DNA of 64,000 bases from JAGVPT01 sp964642725 (GTDB lineage: Bacteria; Bacteroidota; Ignavibacteria; UBA10030; UBA8401), in contig CAZXQG010000016.1 in NCBI GenBank assembly GCA_964642725.1, positions 3,171-67,170 on the forward strand. Reading direction: 5' to 3'. Positions 18,600 through 26,988 of this stretch are shown piece by piece. A program made the position numbers and the translations under genes. The notes under the pieces were generated by a model. It was not told the DNA's origin. It saw nothing but the letters and a program-made list of their open reading frames with translations, and did no database searches. Position 1 is the stretch's first letter; every line of letters starts with the position of its first letter.

Positions 18600-19835
18600 A
18601 TGGATCAGCTTCGTACTATACTATCGGAATTTATCCTCGACCTCCGCATGCAAAAATTGCGCGTGTTCCTGACGGTCTTCGGAATTACGTGGGGGACGGT
18701 TGCGATCATCGTGCTCATTGCATTCGGACTCGGATTTAAAAAGCAGTTGAGCACCAATATGCACGGCATCGGCGAGAGCATTTCCATAATGTTTCCCGGC
18801 AAAACGACGAAGGCGTATGAAGGATTCGGAACGGGGCGGCAAATTTCATTTCTGGAAGAGGATGCAAAGCTGATCGGATCTCAGGTGTCTGCGGTTCGCG
18901 CGATCAGCCCCGAGTACATCAAGTGGCGCGTGCCCGTTCACGTCGGCGAAAATATTCTCAACCCGGCAATTACGGGAGTCTATCCGATCTATGCAGAAAT
19001 GAGGAACATCATTCCCGAGCCGGGGGGAAGATTCGTGGACGACCTCGACTTGAAGGAGCGCAGGAGAGTTGTCCTGCTCGGGGACAAAGTAAAGGAGTTC
19101 TTGTTCGGCGAAACAGAGGCTGTGGGCAGGACGATCTATGTCGGCGACGTCCCGTTTACGGTAATTGGCGTGATGCAGAAGAAGACACAGAATTCGTCAT
19201 ACAATTCCCGCGACCAGGACCGGATTTTTATTCCGGCATCGACATATTCTTCCGTCTTCGGCGAGATCCATCTTCAGAACATCATCTTTCAGCCGAAAGA
19301 CCCGTCGAAGGCAGAAGAGGTGGACGACCAAGTGCGGGAGGTGCTTGGAAAACGATACAGGTTCGACCCGACAGACCACGACGCCGTTTGGATTTGGGAC
19401 ACGAGCATGTTTGATAAATTTCTTTTCTATTTCTTCCTTGCATTTAACTTGTTTATGGGACTGATCGGGAGTTTTACGCTGGCGGTCGGCGGCATCGGCG
19501 TTGCCAACATCATGTATATCGTCGTGCAGGAGAGAATAAAAGAGATCGGCATCAAGCGGGCGGTCGGCGCAAAGCGGTCGAATATTCTCTTTCAGTTTTT
19601 TATGGAGACATTTTTTATCATCTCGATCGGCTCCTCGATCGGATTTGCGATAGCATACGGCATCATTCAAGTGTTGCAATTTGTCCCAATCCAGGAGTTT
19701 GTCGGAACGCCTGTGCTTTCGCTGGAAGTTACGGCTGCGACAATCATCGTCCTTTCCGTCATTGGCTTTACGGCCGGCGTTATGCCGGCCCGGCGAGCGG
19801 CAAATTTGGATGTTGTTGAATGTTTGAGAACGTGA
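18600..19835 (+). CDS. MacB-like ABC transporter permease (FtsX family), copy 1
   Basis: A 411-residue permease subunit with the MacB topology: one membrane helix near residues 22-44 (VFLTVFGITWGTVAIIVLIAFGLG), a large periplasmic MacB_PCD domain (about 45-270) and three C-terminal helices within an FtsX domain. The coupling segment GGIGVANIMYIVVQERIKEIGIKRAVGAKRSNILFQF is typical. It lacks the fused ATP-binding domain found in E. coli MacB, so a separate ATPase is needed. It starts 3 bases after the adaptor stop. Confidence 0.9.
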   Translation: MDQLRTILSEFILDLRMQKLRVFLTVFGITWGTVAIIVLIAFGLGFKKQLSTNMHGIGESISIMFPGKTTKAYEGFGTGRQISFLEEDAKLIGSQVSAVRAISPEYIKWRVPVHVGENILNPAITGVYPIYAEMRNIIPEPGGRFVDDLDLKERRRVVLLGDKVKEFLFGETEAVGRTIYVGDVPFTVIGVMQKKTQNSSYNSRDQDRIFIPASTYSSVFGEIHLQNIIFQPKDPSKAEEVDDQVREVLGKRYRFDPTDHDAVWIWDTSMFDKFLFYFFLAFNLFMGLIGSFTLAVGGIGVANIMYIVVQERIKEIGIKRAVGAKRSNILFQFFMETFFIISIGSSIGFAIAYGIIQVLQFVPIQEFVGTPVLSLEVTAATIIVLSVIGFTAGVMPARRAANLDVVECLRT

Positions 19836-19886
19836 TTCGATGTTGTGAAAACTTGCAACTTCATGGATTAAAACGGAACCGAGAAC

Positions 19887-21128
19887 ATGTGGCTTGAACT
19901 CCTGCGGGAATTTTTTTACGACCTGAATGCCCACCGCACACGTGCAATTCTTACCCTCGTGGCAATAACATGGGGAACGATTGCCGTCGTGCTTCTTCTT
20001 TCCTTCGGCGAAGGGTTGACGGACAGACTGACGGCCGGATTGATCAACGCCGGCAACCGCATCATGATCGTATTTCCAGGCGAAACCGGCTTGAGTTTTG
20101 AAGGGCTGCCGAAAGGGCGGCGGGTGCGCATGGTCGAAGAGGATGTCGATATGCTTCGGCAGACGATTCCCGCGATTGAAACGGCGAGCCCTCAATACCG
20201 GACGAATATGACGCTGACCTACAAGAAACTTTCTATGACGACCGAATGCGAAGGAGTGAACGCGGAGTTTGAAGAAATGCGGCGCATGTATCCGGCGGGA
20301 GGAGGGAGATTCCTGAACGCCCTCGATGTTACTAAAGAGCGAAGGGTGATTTTCCTTGGGGCAAAAATCGCAAAAGATATTTTCGGCGATGAAGATCCCG
20401 TCGGTAAGCTTCTGCTCGCGGACGGCGTCCCGTTTACAGTGGTCGGCATCATGCAGGAAAAGCTCCAGACTGCGATGAACAACGGCCCGGACGATCGCCG
20501 TGCAATTATTCCGTACACGTCGTTTCGAACAATGTACGGGAACCGATATGTGAATTCGATAGTGGTCCGCCCCAGTGATCCGGAAAAACAAAAATTGGTT
20601 AAGAGCGAGCTATACCGAGTTTTGGGAAGGAAATACCGGTTCGATCCTGCCGACGAACGCGCTCTCGGTATCTGGGATTTTATTGAAAATGAAGCGATCA
20701 ACAAGAAAGTCGGGCTCGGCATTTCGATCTTCCTCGGCTCTGTGGGTTTCCTTACGCTGTTGATCGCGGGCGTCGGCGTCGCGAACGTAATGTATGTCGT
20801 CGTTAAAGAACGGACGAAAGAAATCGGCATTAAGATGGCGATCGGCGCTAGAAAAAGGTACATCCTTTTTCAGTTTGTGTTCGAAGCTCTTCTTATTTCG
20901 TTTCTCGGAGGATTCATCGGCATGATGTTTTCCTGGGGCGTCGTTTCGCTGGTCCGGACAATTCCAGCCGATGACGGGCCGATGCAATTCCTCGGACGGC
21001 CGATCCTGTCGTTGAATATTATGCTGCTCACAGCCGGCATCCTTGCACTTATCGGCGTGCTTGCTGGATTTTTCCCCGCACGGAAAGCGGCGAATGTCGA
21101 CCCCGTGGAATCGCTGCGATACGAATGA
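19887..21128 (+). CDS. MacB-like ABC transporter permease (FtsX family), copy 2
   Basis: A 413-residue paralogue of the preceding gene with the same layout: helix at about 18-42 (ILTLVAITWGTIAVVLLLSFG), a periplasmic domain, and three C-terminal helices including AGVGVANVMYVVVKERTKEIGIKMAIGARKRYILFQFVFE. Together with copy 1 it probably forms a heterodimeric permease for the upstream adaptor. No ATPase gene follows; the strand is empty until 21602. The gap to copy 1 is 51 bases. Confidence 0.9.
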   Translation: MWLELLREFFYDLNAHRTRAILTLVAITWGTIAVVLLLSFGEGLTDRLTAGLINAGNRIMIVFPGETGLSFEGLPKGRRVRMVEEDVDMLRQTIPAIETASPQYRTNMTLTYKKLSMTTECEGVNAEFEEMRRMYPAGGGRFLNALDVTKERRVIFLGAKIAKDIFGDEDPVGKLLLADGVPFTVVGIMQEKLQTAMNNGPDDRRAIIPYTSFRTMYGNRYVNSIVVRPSDPEKQKLVKSELYRVLGRKYRFDPADERALGIWDFIENEAINKKVGLGISIFLGSVGFLTLLIAGVGVANVMYVVVKERTKEIGIKMAIGARKRYILFQFVFEALLISFLGGFIGMMFSWGVVSLVRTIPADDGPMQFLGRPILSLNIMLLTAGILALIGVLAGFFPARKAANVDPVESLRYE

Positions 21129-21601
21129 GATTCGATATTAACGAATTGCCGCGCTTGCAAGCCTAGTGACATTGCCAATTTCATGGGCCAACAACGAACT
21201 GCTGACTTATTCTTATTACGTTAAGATTCCTTCCTTGTTGATTGTTCATTGTTAATTGATATATCCATTCTGCGAGCATCAATTGACGGCGCTCACTGCC
21301 GATAAGTAAGGCTTGACTTCTTCCTCCTAATTTTTTATTCTTCTTTCTATATTTCCCTGCCGAAACACGTTTTGCCATATCATTTTTATTTAGCTTTTAA
21401 ACCTACCGCATAGAGAGGCCGGTAAGGGCGGTTGGCTTTGTTTCTATCGCCTCATCGGACTCAAGATCGGCGGCGATCTGAAAGCATAGAGTTCTCTACA
21501 GTTTGATGTTTAAAAGCCTCCAGCGTTGCTGGGGGTCGTGTACGTTGCGTTGCAAGCGCAAACGTTGCGAACTTATTGGCCAATAAATAGGGAGGGTCAA
21601 C
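21129..21601. other. Intergenic stretch with dispersed TTG-rich repeat and hairpins
   Basis: The 473 bases before the FG-GAP gene hold no convincing gene. At 21235-21251 the 17-mer TTGTTGATTGTTCATTG is identical to bases 32781-32797. At 21517-21535 an 8-bp stem (CCTCCAGC with GCTGGGGG, one G-T pair) closes a 3-base loop. A second symmetrical segment rich in TTGCG/CGCAA occurs near 21545-21572. The hairpins may belong to the 5' leader of the next gene. Confidence 0.5.
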
Positions 21602-24600
21602 GTGAAAAAATTTACGATCTGTGCTGCGGAGAGCATTGCAGTTCTGCTTGCACTAGTTTCATATCAATCTTATCCTGGGATCCCCGTGGTGAAGCAAGGC
21701 AAGACTCCTCCGCTGATAGAAGCTGTTCGTCAGCGGCGCGCTGCAGCTCTCGCTCAAAAGTTCTACAAGCAGAAACTGTCTCCGCAGCATACCTCATCTA
21801 CTGAAAAAGCGGATGCGATCTCCGATCGCTTCTTTACCGGGGCCGAGGGGGGCGATAGGCTGGGCTTTTCTGTCGCAAGCGCTGGCGATGTGAACGGTGA
21901 CGGCTACAGCGATATCATCGTCGGCGCGCCTCAAAACAGCGCAGGAGGGAGCTTTGTCGGCCGAGCGTATATCTATTTTGGGGGACCGAACATGAGCACG
22001 ACCCCTAATGTTATCTTAACTGGCGGCGCTATTGGTGAGGAACTTGGTACCTCGGTTGCGAGCGCGGGTGATGTAAACGGAGACGGCTTCAGTGATGTGA
22101 TTGTCGGCGCACCCTACAATGGTGCAGGAGGACCCAATGCCGGCAGAGCGTATATATATTTTGGTGGGCCCAATATGAGCACTACCCCCAATATTGTCTT
22201 AACCGGCCAGGCAGCTGCCGGCCGGTTTGGCTCCTCGGTTGCCAGTGCCGGAGACGTAAACGGAGATGGTTACAGTGATGTCATCGTCGGTGCACCTTTT
22301 AATAGTGCTGGAGGAATTCTTGCCGGCAGGGCGTATATTTACTTTGGCGGAGCGAAGATGGATAGTACCGCAGACCTTGTTTTGACTGGCACCCTCGCCC
22401 AGGCAGAATTCGGAATGTCTGTTGCGAGTGCGGGCGATGTGAATGGAGATGGATACAGCGATGTTATCATCGGAGGACCAAACAACCCCAGCAAGATAGG
22501 AGATGTCAAAACCGGAAGCGCATATATTTATTTTGGTGGCGCAAAAATGGATACAATTGCCGATGTGGTCTTGACGGGTGCCGTGGGCGATGACCTTGGG
22601 TGGTCTGTCGCGAGTGCAGGCGACGTGAACGGAGACGGCTACGGCGATGTCATCGTTGGCGCCCCGAGGAATTCCGCTGGGTCGGGTTACGGCAAAGGGA
22701 AAGCATGTATTTTCTTTGGCGGTTCGAATATGGGCCATACTGCCAGTGTTGTCTTAACCGGCGCAGCGGACGGCGATAACTTCGGTTGTTCTGTTGCAAA
22801 CGCAGGTGACGTGAACGGAGATGGCTACAGTGATGTGATCGTTGGCGCTATCGGCAGTAGCGCTGGAGGTATAGACGCCGGCAGAGCTTACATTTATTTT
22901 GGCGGGACAAAGATGGATACCACTGCCAGTGTTATCTTGACGGGCGGTGCTGCAGGCGACGAATTCGGCCTTTCCGTAGCCAGTGCAGGAGATGCAAACG
23001 GAGACGGCTACTGTGATGTGATCGTCGGGGCACCGTACAATAGCGCAGGGGGAAGCTATGCCGGCAGGGCGTATCTCTATTTTAACTCGTTGACCGGCAC
23101 AGATTTCCCCGATGAATCCTATGCCGGCGCAGCAGCGGGTGATAACTTTGGTTATTCGGTTTCAAGCGCAGGCGATGTGAACGGAGACGGCTACAGCGAT
23201 GTGATTGTTGGCGCACCCTACAATAGCGCAGGAGGAACTAGTGCCGGCAGGGTGTACATCTACTTTGGGGGACCGAACATGAGCACCACTCCCGATGTTA
23301 CTTTAACTGGTGAAGCGCCTGGCGATTTGTTTGGTTTTTCTGTTTCCGGTGCCGGAGACGTGAACGGTGACGGCTACAACGACGTGATCGTCGGGGCACC
23401 GCTTAACGCGGCGGGAGGAGACTTTGCCGGCAGAGCGTACATTTACTATGGCGGTAAAAATATGGATAGCACTGCAGATGTTGTCTCGACTGGTGTTGCA
23501 GGTGAATATTTTGGCTTTAGTGTTTCCGCTGCTGGCGATGTGAACGGAGACGGCTACAGCGATGTGATCGTTGGCGCTCCCGGGAATAGAGCAGCAGGAA
23601 TTCACGCCGGCAGGTCCTACATTTATTTTGGCGGCCCAAGCATGGACAATACTGCCGATGTGATCCTTACCGGGGCAGCAGCAGGCGACGAGCTTGGCTC
23701 CAGTGTTGCAAATGCCGGAGATGTGAACGGTGACGGCTACGGCGATGTGATCGTTGGCGCACCGTACAATAGCGCGGGAGGCAGCAAAGCCGGCAGAGCA
23801 TATATTTACTTTGGTGGTGCAATCATGGATAGTACAGCCGACGTTATTATGACGGGTTCAGCGGGCGACGAATTCGGCTGTTCTGTCGCGGGAGCGGGCG
23901 ATGTGAACGGAGATGGTTTCAGCGATGTCATTGTCGGCGCGCCAACGTACAGTGCAAAAGCACCGAGTGCTGGTAGGGCATGTATTTATTTGGGCGGTCC
24001 GAGCATGGATAACACTGCCGATGTAATCTTGACCGGCAGCGCAGCATTTGCTCAATTCGGATATTGCGTTGCGAGTGCAGGTGATGTCAATGCGGATGGT
24101 TATAGCGATGTGATTGTTGGAGCACCGTATTACAACGCAGGAGGGGACAGTGCAGGTATAGCGTATATTTATTTCGGCGGTGCAAGCATGGATAATATCG
24201 CCGATGTTACTTTAACCAGTTCGCAAGCAAACAGTCAACTTGGGTGGTATGTTGCGAGTGCAGGTGATGTGAACGGAGACGGCTACAGCGATGTGATCGT
24301 TGGCCTGCCCGGCAAAGGCAATGCAGGATATGCCGGCAATGCTAATTTGTATCTTTCTTCATCGCCCCCAATCATTCCGCGTATCTCATCCGTGGCTGAT
24401 GTTCCTTCTGACCAGGGAGGAGAAGTACTCGTAAAATGGATCAGGAGCGGCTTCGATGCCAAGACTATCGGCACGATAAGCGACTATGTTCTCCAGCGAA
24501 GTTTTCCCGCAGGTACCTCCGGCTTTGCTTGGCAAAATCTTGCAACGCTTCCTGCGACAGAAGATCCTCAATATTCGTATGTCGCATCAACGCCGTCTGA

Positions 24601-25297
24601 TTCGATGGCACACAACAGTGGAACATTTTATTTTCGCGTTGTTGCACAAACATCGAACTCGAACGAGTTCTGGAAGTCTGCTCCCGTCGCCGGACACAGT
24701 GTGGATAATCTTCCGCCTGCCATTCCCGCAGGGGGAATAGCTATTCCCGGCGCACAGGGGGAGATCACGGTATCGTGGAATCGTGATCGCAGCGATCCCG
24801 ATCTTGGTTTGTACAATATTTATCGTTCAACAGTAGCCGGGTTTGCCGTTGCGGATTCAGCGAAACTTACATCCACCCGGGATACCACCTATGCAGACTC
24901 GGCAACGGTCAGTGGTCGTCACTATTATTATCGTCTTACTGCTGTGGATATTCACGGCAACGAAAGCGCGCCGAGCCCCCAGTTGTCAACAACGGCAACG
25001 GCAGTTGAAGCCGTAACAACTTTGGTTCCTAAAGAATTCACGCTGAGCCAAAATTATCCGAATCCATTCAATCCTACGACAACGATTGACTTTACTTTGC
25101 CATCCGATGGAAAGACTCAGTTGGTGGTGTTCGATGTTCTCGGGAGGGAGGTTGCAAAACTTGTTGATGGCAATGCAAAGTCAGGGAGCATCCAGCAGGC
25201 GACCTTTGATGCGGGCAAGCTTCCGAGTGGGATCTATTTTGCAAGACTTCAGTTTGAAGGCAAACAGTTGATAATGAAGATGATGTTGTTGAAGTAA
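21602..25297 (+). CDS. Secreted FG-GAP repeat protein (14 repeats) with Fn3-like domains and T9SS sorting tail
   Basis: A 1231-residue surface or secreted protein. GTG at 21602 has a GGAGGG site 9 bases upstream; a signal peptide covers about residues 1-25. Residues about 75-915 contain 14 FG-GAP repeats of about 60 residues, each with a calcium-binding loop GDVNGDGYSDVIVGAP as in integrin-alpha propellers. Repeats 7 and 14 have aberrant C-terminal strands (LYFNSLTGTDFPDESYAG and NLYLSSSPPII), which divides the array into two sets of seven. Two fibronectin-III-like segments (about 920-1135) follow. The end is a type A T9SS sorting domain with LSQNYPNPFNPTTTIDFTLP and a terminal KMMLLK. Likely role is adhesion or surface display (inference). 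Confidence 0.92.
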   Translation: MKKFTICAAESIAVLLALVSYQSYPGIPVVKQGKTPPLIEAVRQRRAAALAQKFYKQKLSPQHTSSTEKADAISDRFFTGAEGGDRLGFSVASAGDVNGDGYSDIIVGAPQNSAGGSFVGRAYIYFGGPNMSTTPNVILTGGAIGEELGTSVASAGDVNGDGFSDVIVGAPYNGAGGPNAGRAYIYFGGPNMSTTPNIVLTGQAAAGRFGSSVASAGDVNGDGYSDVIVGAPFNSAGGILAGRAYIYFGGAKMDSTADLVLTGTLAQAEFGMSVASAGDVNGDGYSDVIIGGPNNPSKIGDVKTGSAYIYFGGAKMDTIADVVLTGAVGDDLGWSVASAGDVNGDGYGDVIVGAPRNSAGSGYGKGKACIFFGGSNMGHTASVVLTGAADGDNFGCSVANAGDVNGDGYSDVIVGAIGSSAGGIDAGRAYIYFGGTKMDTTASVILTGGAAGDEFGLSVASAGDANGDGYCDVIVGAPYNSAGGSYAGRAYLYFNSLTGTDFPDESYAGAAAGDNFGYSVSSAGDVNGDGYSDVIVGAPYNSAGGTSAGRVYIYFGGPNMSTTPDVTLTGEAPGDLFGFSVSGAGDVNGDGYNDVIVGAPLNAAGGDFAGRAYIYYGGKNMDSTADVVSTGVAGEYFGFSVSAAGDVNGDGYSDVIVGAPGNRAAGIHAGRSYIYFGGPSMDNTADVILTGAAAGDELGSSVANAGDVNGDGYGDVIVGAPYNSAGGSKAGRAYIYFGGAIMDSTADVIMTGSAGDEFGCSVAGAGDVNGDGFSDVIVGAPTYSAKAPSAGRACIYLGGPSMDNTADVILTGSAAFAQFGYCVASAGDVNADGYSDVIVGAPYYNAGGDSAGIAYIYFGGASMDNIADVTLTSSQANSQLGWYVASAGDVNGDGYSDVIVGLPGKGNAGYAGNANLYLSSSPPIIPRISSVADVPSDQGGEVLVKWIRSGFDAKTIGTISDYVLQRSFPAGTSGFAWQNLATLPATEDPQYSYVASTPSDSMAHNSGTFYFRVVAQTSNSNEFWKSAPVAGHSVDNLPPAIPAGGIAIPGAQGEITVSWNRDRSDPDLGLYNIYRSTVAGFAVADSAKLTSTRDTTYADSATVSGRHYYYRLTAVDIHGNESAPSPQLSTTATAVEAVTTLVPKEFTLSQNYPNPFNPTTTIDFTLPSDGKTQLVVFDVLGREVAKLVDGNAKSGSIQQATFDAGKLPSGIYFARLQFEGKQLIMKMMLLK

Positions 25298-25428
25298 GAA
25301 CGGTTACAATTTGTCCGATTGTCTCCAGCTGGATTGTCAGACGGGGTCCGACACGTATTGTCCCAAGTGACCACGGAAATTTGGAGTCTGCAATCATCTG
25401 AACAACCCAGAGGACTCTTAAGAAATTG

Positions 25429-25650
25429 TCAAACGCGAATGCGCCCGAAAAATGGATGCGTTTCCGGACGGGAGTTTGATTCGTGCGCGCCGGCGATATC
25501 TATTAATTCGAACAGCTCTTTTTTGCAGCGAGTGCATTCCATTACATGATTAAGAATTTCAGTTGGTAATCGATCCAACGAGTTCAGGACGATCGCATCT
25601 GTATAGAGTGCGAATTCTTCGTCGGTGAGATGTGCGCTACGTTTTCTCAT
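25429..25650 (-). CDS. Small ZAS-motif (anti-sigma-like) zinc-binding protein
   Basis: A 73-residue protein with the zinc-binding anti-sigma motif His35-x3-Cys39-x2-Cys42 (HVMECTRC) inside a helical segment. This is the fold that ZAS anti-sigma factors use to hold group 4 (ECF) sigma factors. There is no membrane helix or other domain after it, so it is a minimal, soluble version. A GGCAGGGG Shine-Dalgarno lies a few bases before the ATG. No sigma factor gene is adjacent. It could regulate a sigma factor encoded elsewhere or have another zinc-dependent role. Confidence 0.6.
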   Translation of the reverse strand: MRKRSAHLTDEEFALYTDAIVLNSLDRLPTEILNHVMECTRCKKELFELIDIAGAHESNSRPETHPFFGRIRV

Positions 25651-25693
25651 AACCCCTGCCTTTTTTATTGCTGCTCACGCATATTCGCAAGAA

Positions 25694-25718
25694 GTCTCAA
25701 ATGACTTTATGTTGAGAC
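25694..25718. promoter_or_regulatory. Inverted repeat upstream of ZAS gene
   Basis: GTCTCAA (25694-25700) and TTGAGAC (25712-25718) form a perfect 7-bp inverted repeat with an 11-base spacer, 44 bases upstream of the ZAS start. It could be an operator. The TTGAGAC arm also recurs at the ends of the repeat element at 53523-53707, so a repeat remnant is an equal possibility. Confidence 0.35.
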
Positions 25719-25895
25719 GAGTTGTGTAAAAACGATTTTCAGAAGTTTATTGATGGCTGCTGTTTCCCCTTCCCGTGATAGCATCTCTGGCCTGGCTTGT
25801 TCTTCGTAATTGCTTTTTCCGAAATTAATGAAACTCCCCCGGGCAAGTATAAAGAATGCTCCTATAAATATTGGTTCAGGTATCCCGTTTCAATT

Positions 25896-26207
25896 TTAAG
25901 TGCCAGCTTCCCCGTTCAATTTTGAAGTGCGCGCTGATTGATGGACCAATTCGGGGTCGGTGTGATGAAGTGCTTCCTGAAGTCCGTCTATCGGAAAAAG
26001 GGCGGTAATCGGCCTTTTTAGTGCACCCGCAATTTTTACCGCTTCAGTAATGCTGGGGTCATATCCTTGATTGACAATCCTTTGTAACCGCTGGTAATGA
26101 ATGTTTGTCACTGCAGAAAGCCAAGTCAGTTTTCTTCCGTCATCCCTTAAAACACTTTTCAGAGCTGTAATTGCATTCTTGCTTTGTTTGTTTTCGTTTT
26201 TTTTCAT
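25896..26207 (-). CDS. HTH (XRE/Cro-like) transcriptional regulator
   Basis: A 103-residue small DNA-binding protein. The central segment LTWLSAVTNIHYQRLQRIVNQGYDPSITEAVKIAGALKRPITALFP has the five-helix Cro/C1 layout. The ATG at 26207 is chosen over the TTG at 26222 because it gives the basic MKKNENKQ start and a normal leader from the promoter at 26237-26265. It is divergently transcribed from a second HTH gene at 26287, with a palindrome between them. The function is probably autoregulation of the pair; targets are unknown. Confidence 0.75.
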   Translation of the reverse strand: MKKNENKQSKNAITALKSVLRDDGRKLTWLSAVTNIHYQRLQRIVNQGYDPSITEAVKIAGALKRPITALFPIDGLQEALHHTDPELVHQSARTSKLNGEAGT

Positions 26208-26236
26208 ATCATTTGCGGTCAAAAGTAAACGAAGGC

Positions 26237-26269
26237 AATATAATAATTAATTATACTTATGTCAAGTAT
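26237..26269 (-). promoter_or_regulatory. Divergent promoter with operator-like palindrome
   Basis: On the minus strand TTGACA (26265-26260), a 17-base spacer and TATATT (26242-26237) make a near-consensus sigma-70-type promoter for the HTH gene ending at 25896. A palindrome, ATACTT-5-AAGTAT (26253-26269), overlaps that -35 box and lies upstream of a TATTAT (26273-26278) that could serve the plus-strand regulator. If so, the plus gene would be almost leaderless. The arrangement is typical of autorepressed divergent regulators. Confidence 0.6.
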
Positions 26270-26286
26270 CCCTATTATTCTTTATA

Positions 26287-26712
26287 GTGAACGAAAAAAC
26301 TGAAATAGCCACCCGGCTGCGGGAAGAAGCTCTGGCACGATTCGGATCGATAAAAGCGTTTGGCGACGCCGTTCAGAAAAACCAACAATATCTAAATGTC
26401 TATTTAGCCGGGATCAATTCGCCTGGCCCAAAAGTTCGCCGTCTTCTTGAAAAGGCAGGTCTTGATGTTGCCTATATTATGTCCGGGAGGAGGGGGAAAG
26501 AAGTGACGAGTGAGCCGCATGAAACAAATCAAGTCCTCCAGCTGATGAAAGAAAAGGGGATCAGGACTGTCGAAGAACTGCGCGAACGTCTGGAGCGGGA
26601 AGAAACGATCAAGCGGCTCCTTGGTTCGGATGTCTATTCCGCGTTTCTTGAAATCGCGGTAGTGAAAGAAAAGCAGACAAAGTACTCCCCAAAGAAGAAA
26701 GCACGCGACTGA
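26287..26712 (+). CDS. HTH (XRE-like) transcriptional regulator
   Basis: A 141-residue protein with an N-terminal helix-turn-helix (ALARFGSIKAFGDAVQKNQQYLNVYLAGINSPGPKVRRLLEKAGLDVAYIMSG, residues 14-66) resembling phage-type Cro/C1 regulators. A charged, helical C-terminal half follows (VEELRERLEREETIKRLLG) that may dimerise. The GTG at 26287 is the only plausible start and has no Shine-Dalgarno, consistent with a leaderless or very short-leader message. It is divergent from the HTH gene at 26207. Confidence 0.75.
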   Translation: MNEKTEIATRLREEALARFGSIKAFGDAVQKNQQYLNVYLAGINSPGPKVRRLLEKAGLDVAYIMSGRRGKEVTSEPHETNQVLQLMKEKGIRTVEELRERLEREETIKRLLGSDVYSAFLEIAVVKEKQTKYSPKKKARD

Positions 26713-26988
26713 AGTGCCGGATTTGCCCCGCCGAACAAGCCTCAGGCATGACATCGGCAGAGCCGCTTAAAACTGGGTCGATAGTATTCGCGACAATGAT
26801 AGAAATCTTGCCATCCTTGCAGTTCAATTCTTTGCCTTCCTCTTGAATCCAGCATACTAGTTCGTTATATTTTTCGCAGTCTTTCTCCACAATGGAGAAT
26901 ACTTTCGGAACTCTCCTCCGAATGCTACGGTATTCCAAATCTCCCGAAATATTATTCATCAACTTCACTTATACTATGGGGGTGGACA

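Noticed and set aside
19197..20591. 464-codon open frame antisense to the two MacB-like permeases
   Set aside because: The translation is His/Arg-rich with no domain or signal. Both plus-strand permeases are clear homologues, so this is a shadow frame.
21181..21378. 65-codon basic minus-strand frame (MAKRVSAGKYRKK)
   Set aside because: Runs into the dispersed TTG-rich repeat and has no match to any family I know.
21510..21540. Possible riboswitch (AGCCTCC hairpin like the c-di-GMP-I motif)
   Set aside because: Only a fragment resembling one arm is present. The conserved core of the GEMM-I class is not found.
21602..24350. Regular repeats of about 190 bases suggesting a CRISPR or satellite array
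   Set aside because: The periodicity is the FG-GAP coding repeat. Units are too long and too divergent, and the reading frame is kept throughout.
26609..26968. 119-codon minus-strand frame near the HTH pair
   Set aside because: It overlaps the end of the plus-strand HTH gene, has no recognisable domain, and its C-terminus is antisense to the regulator.
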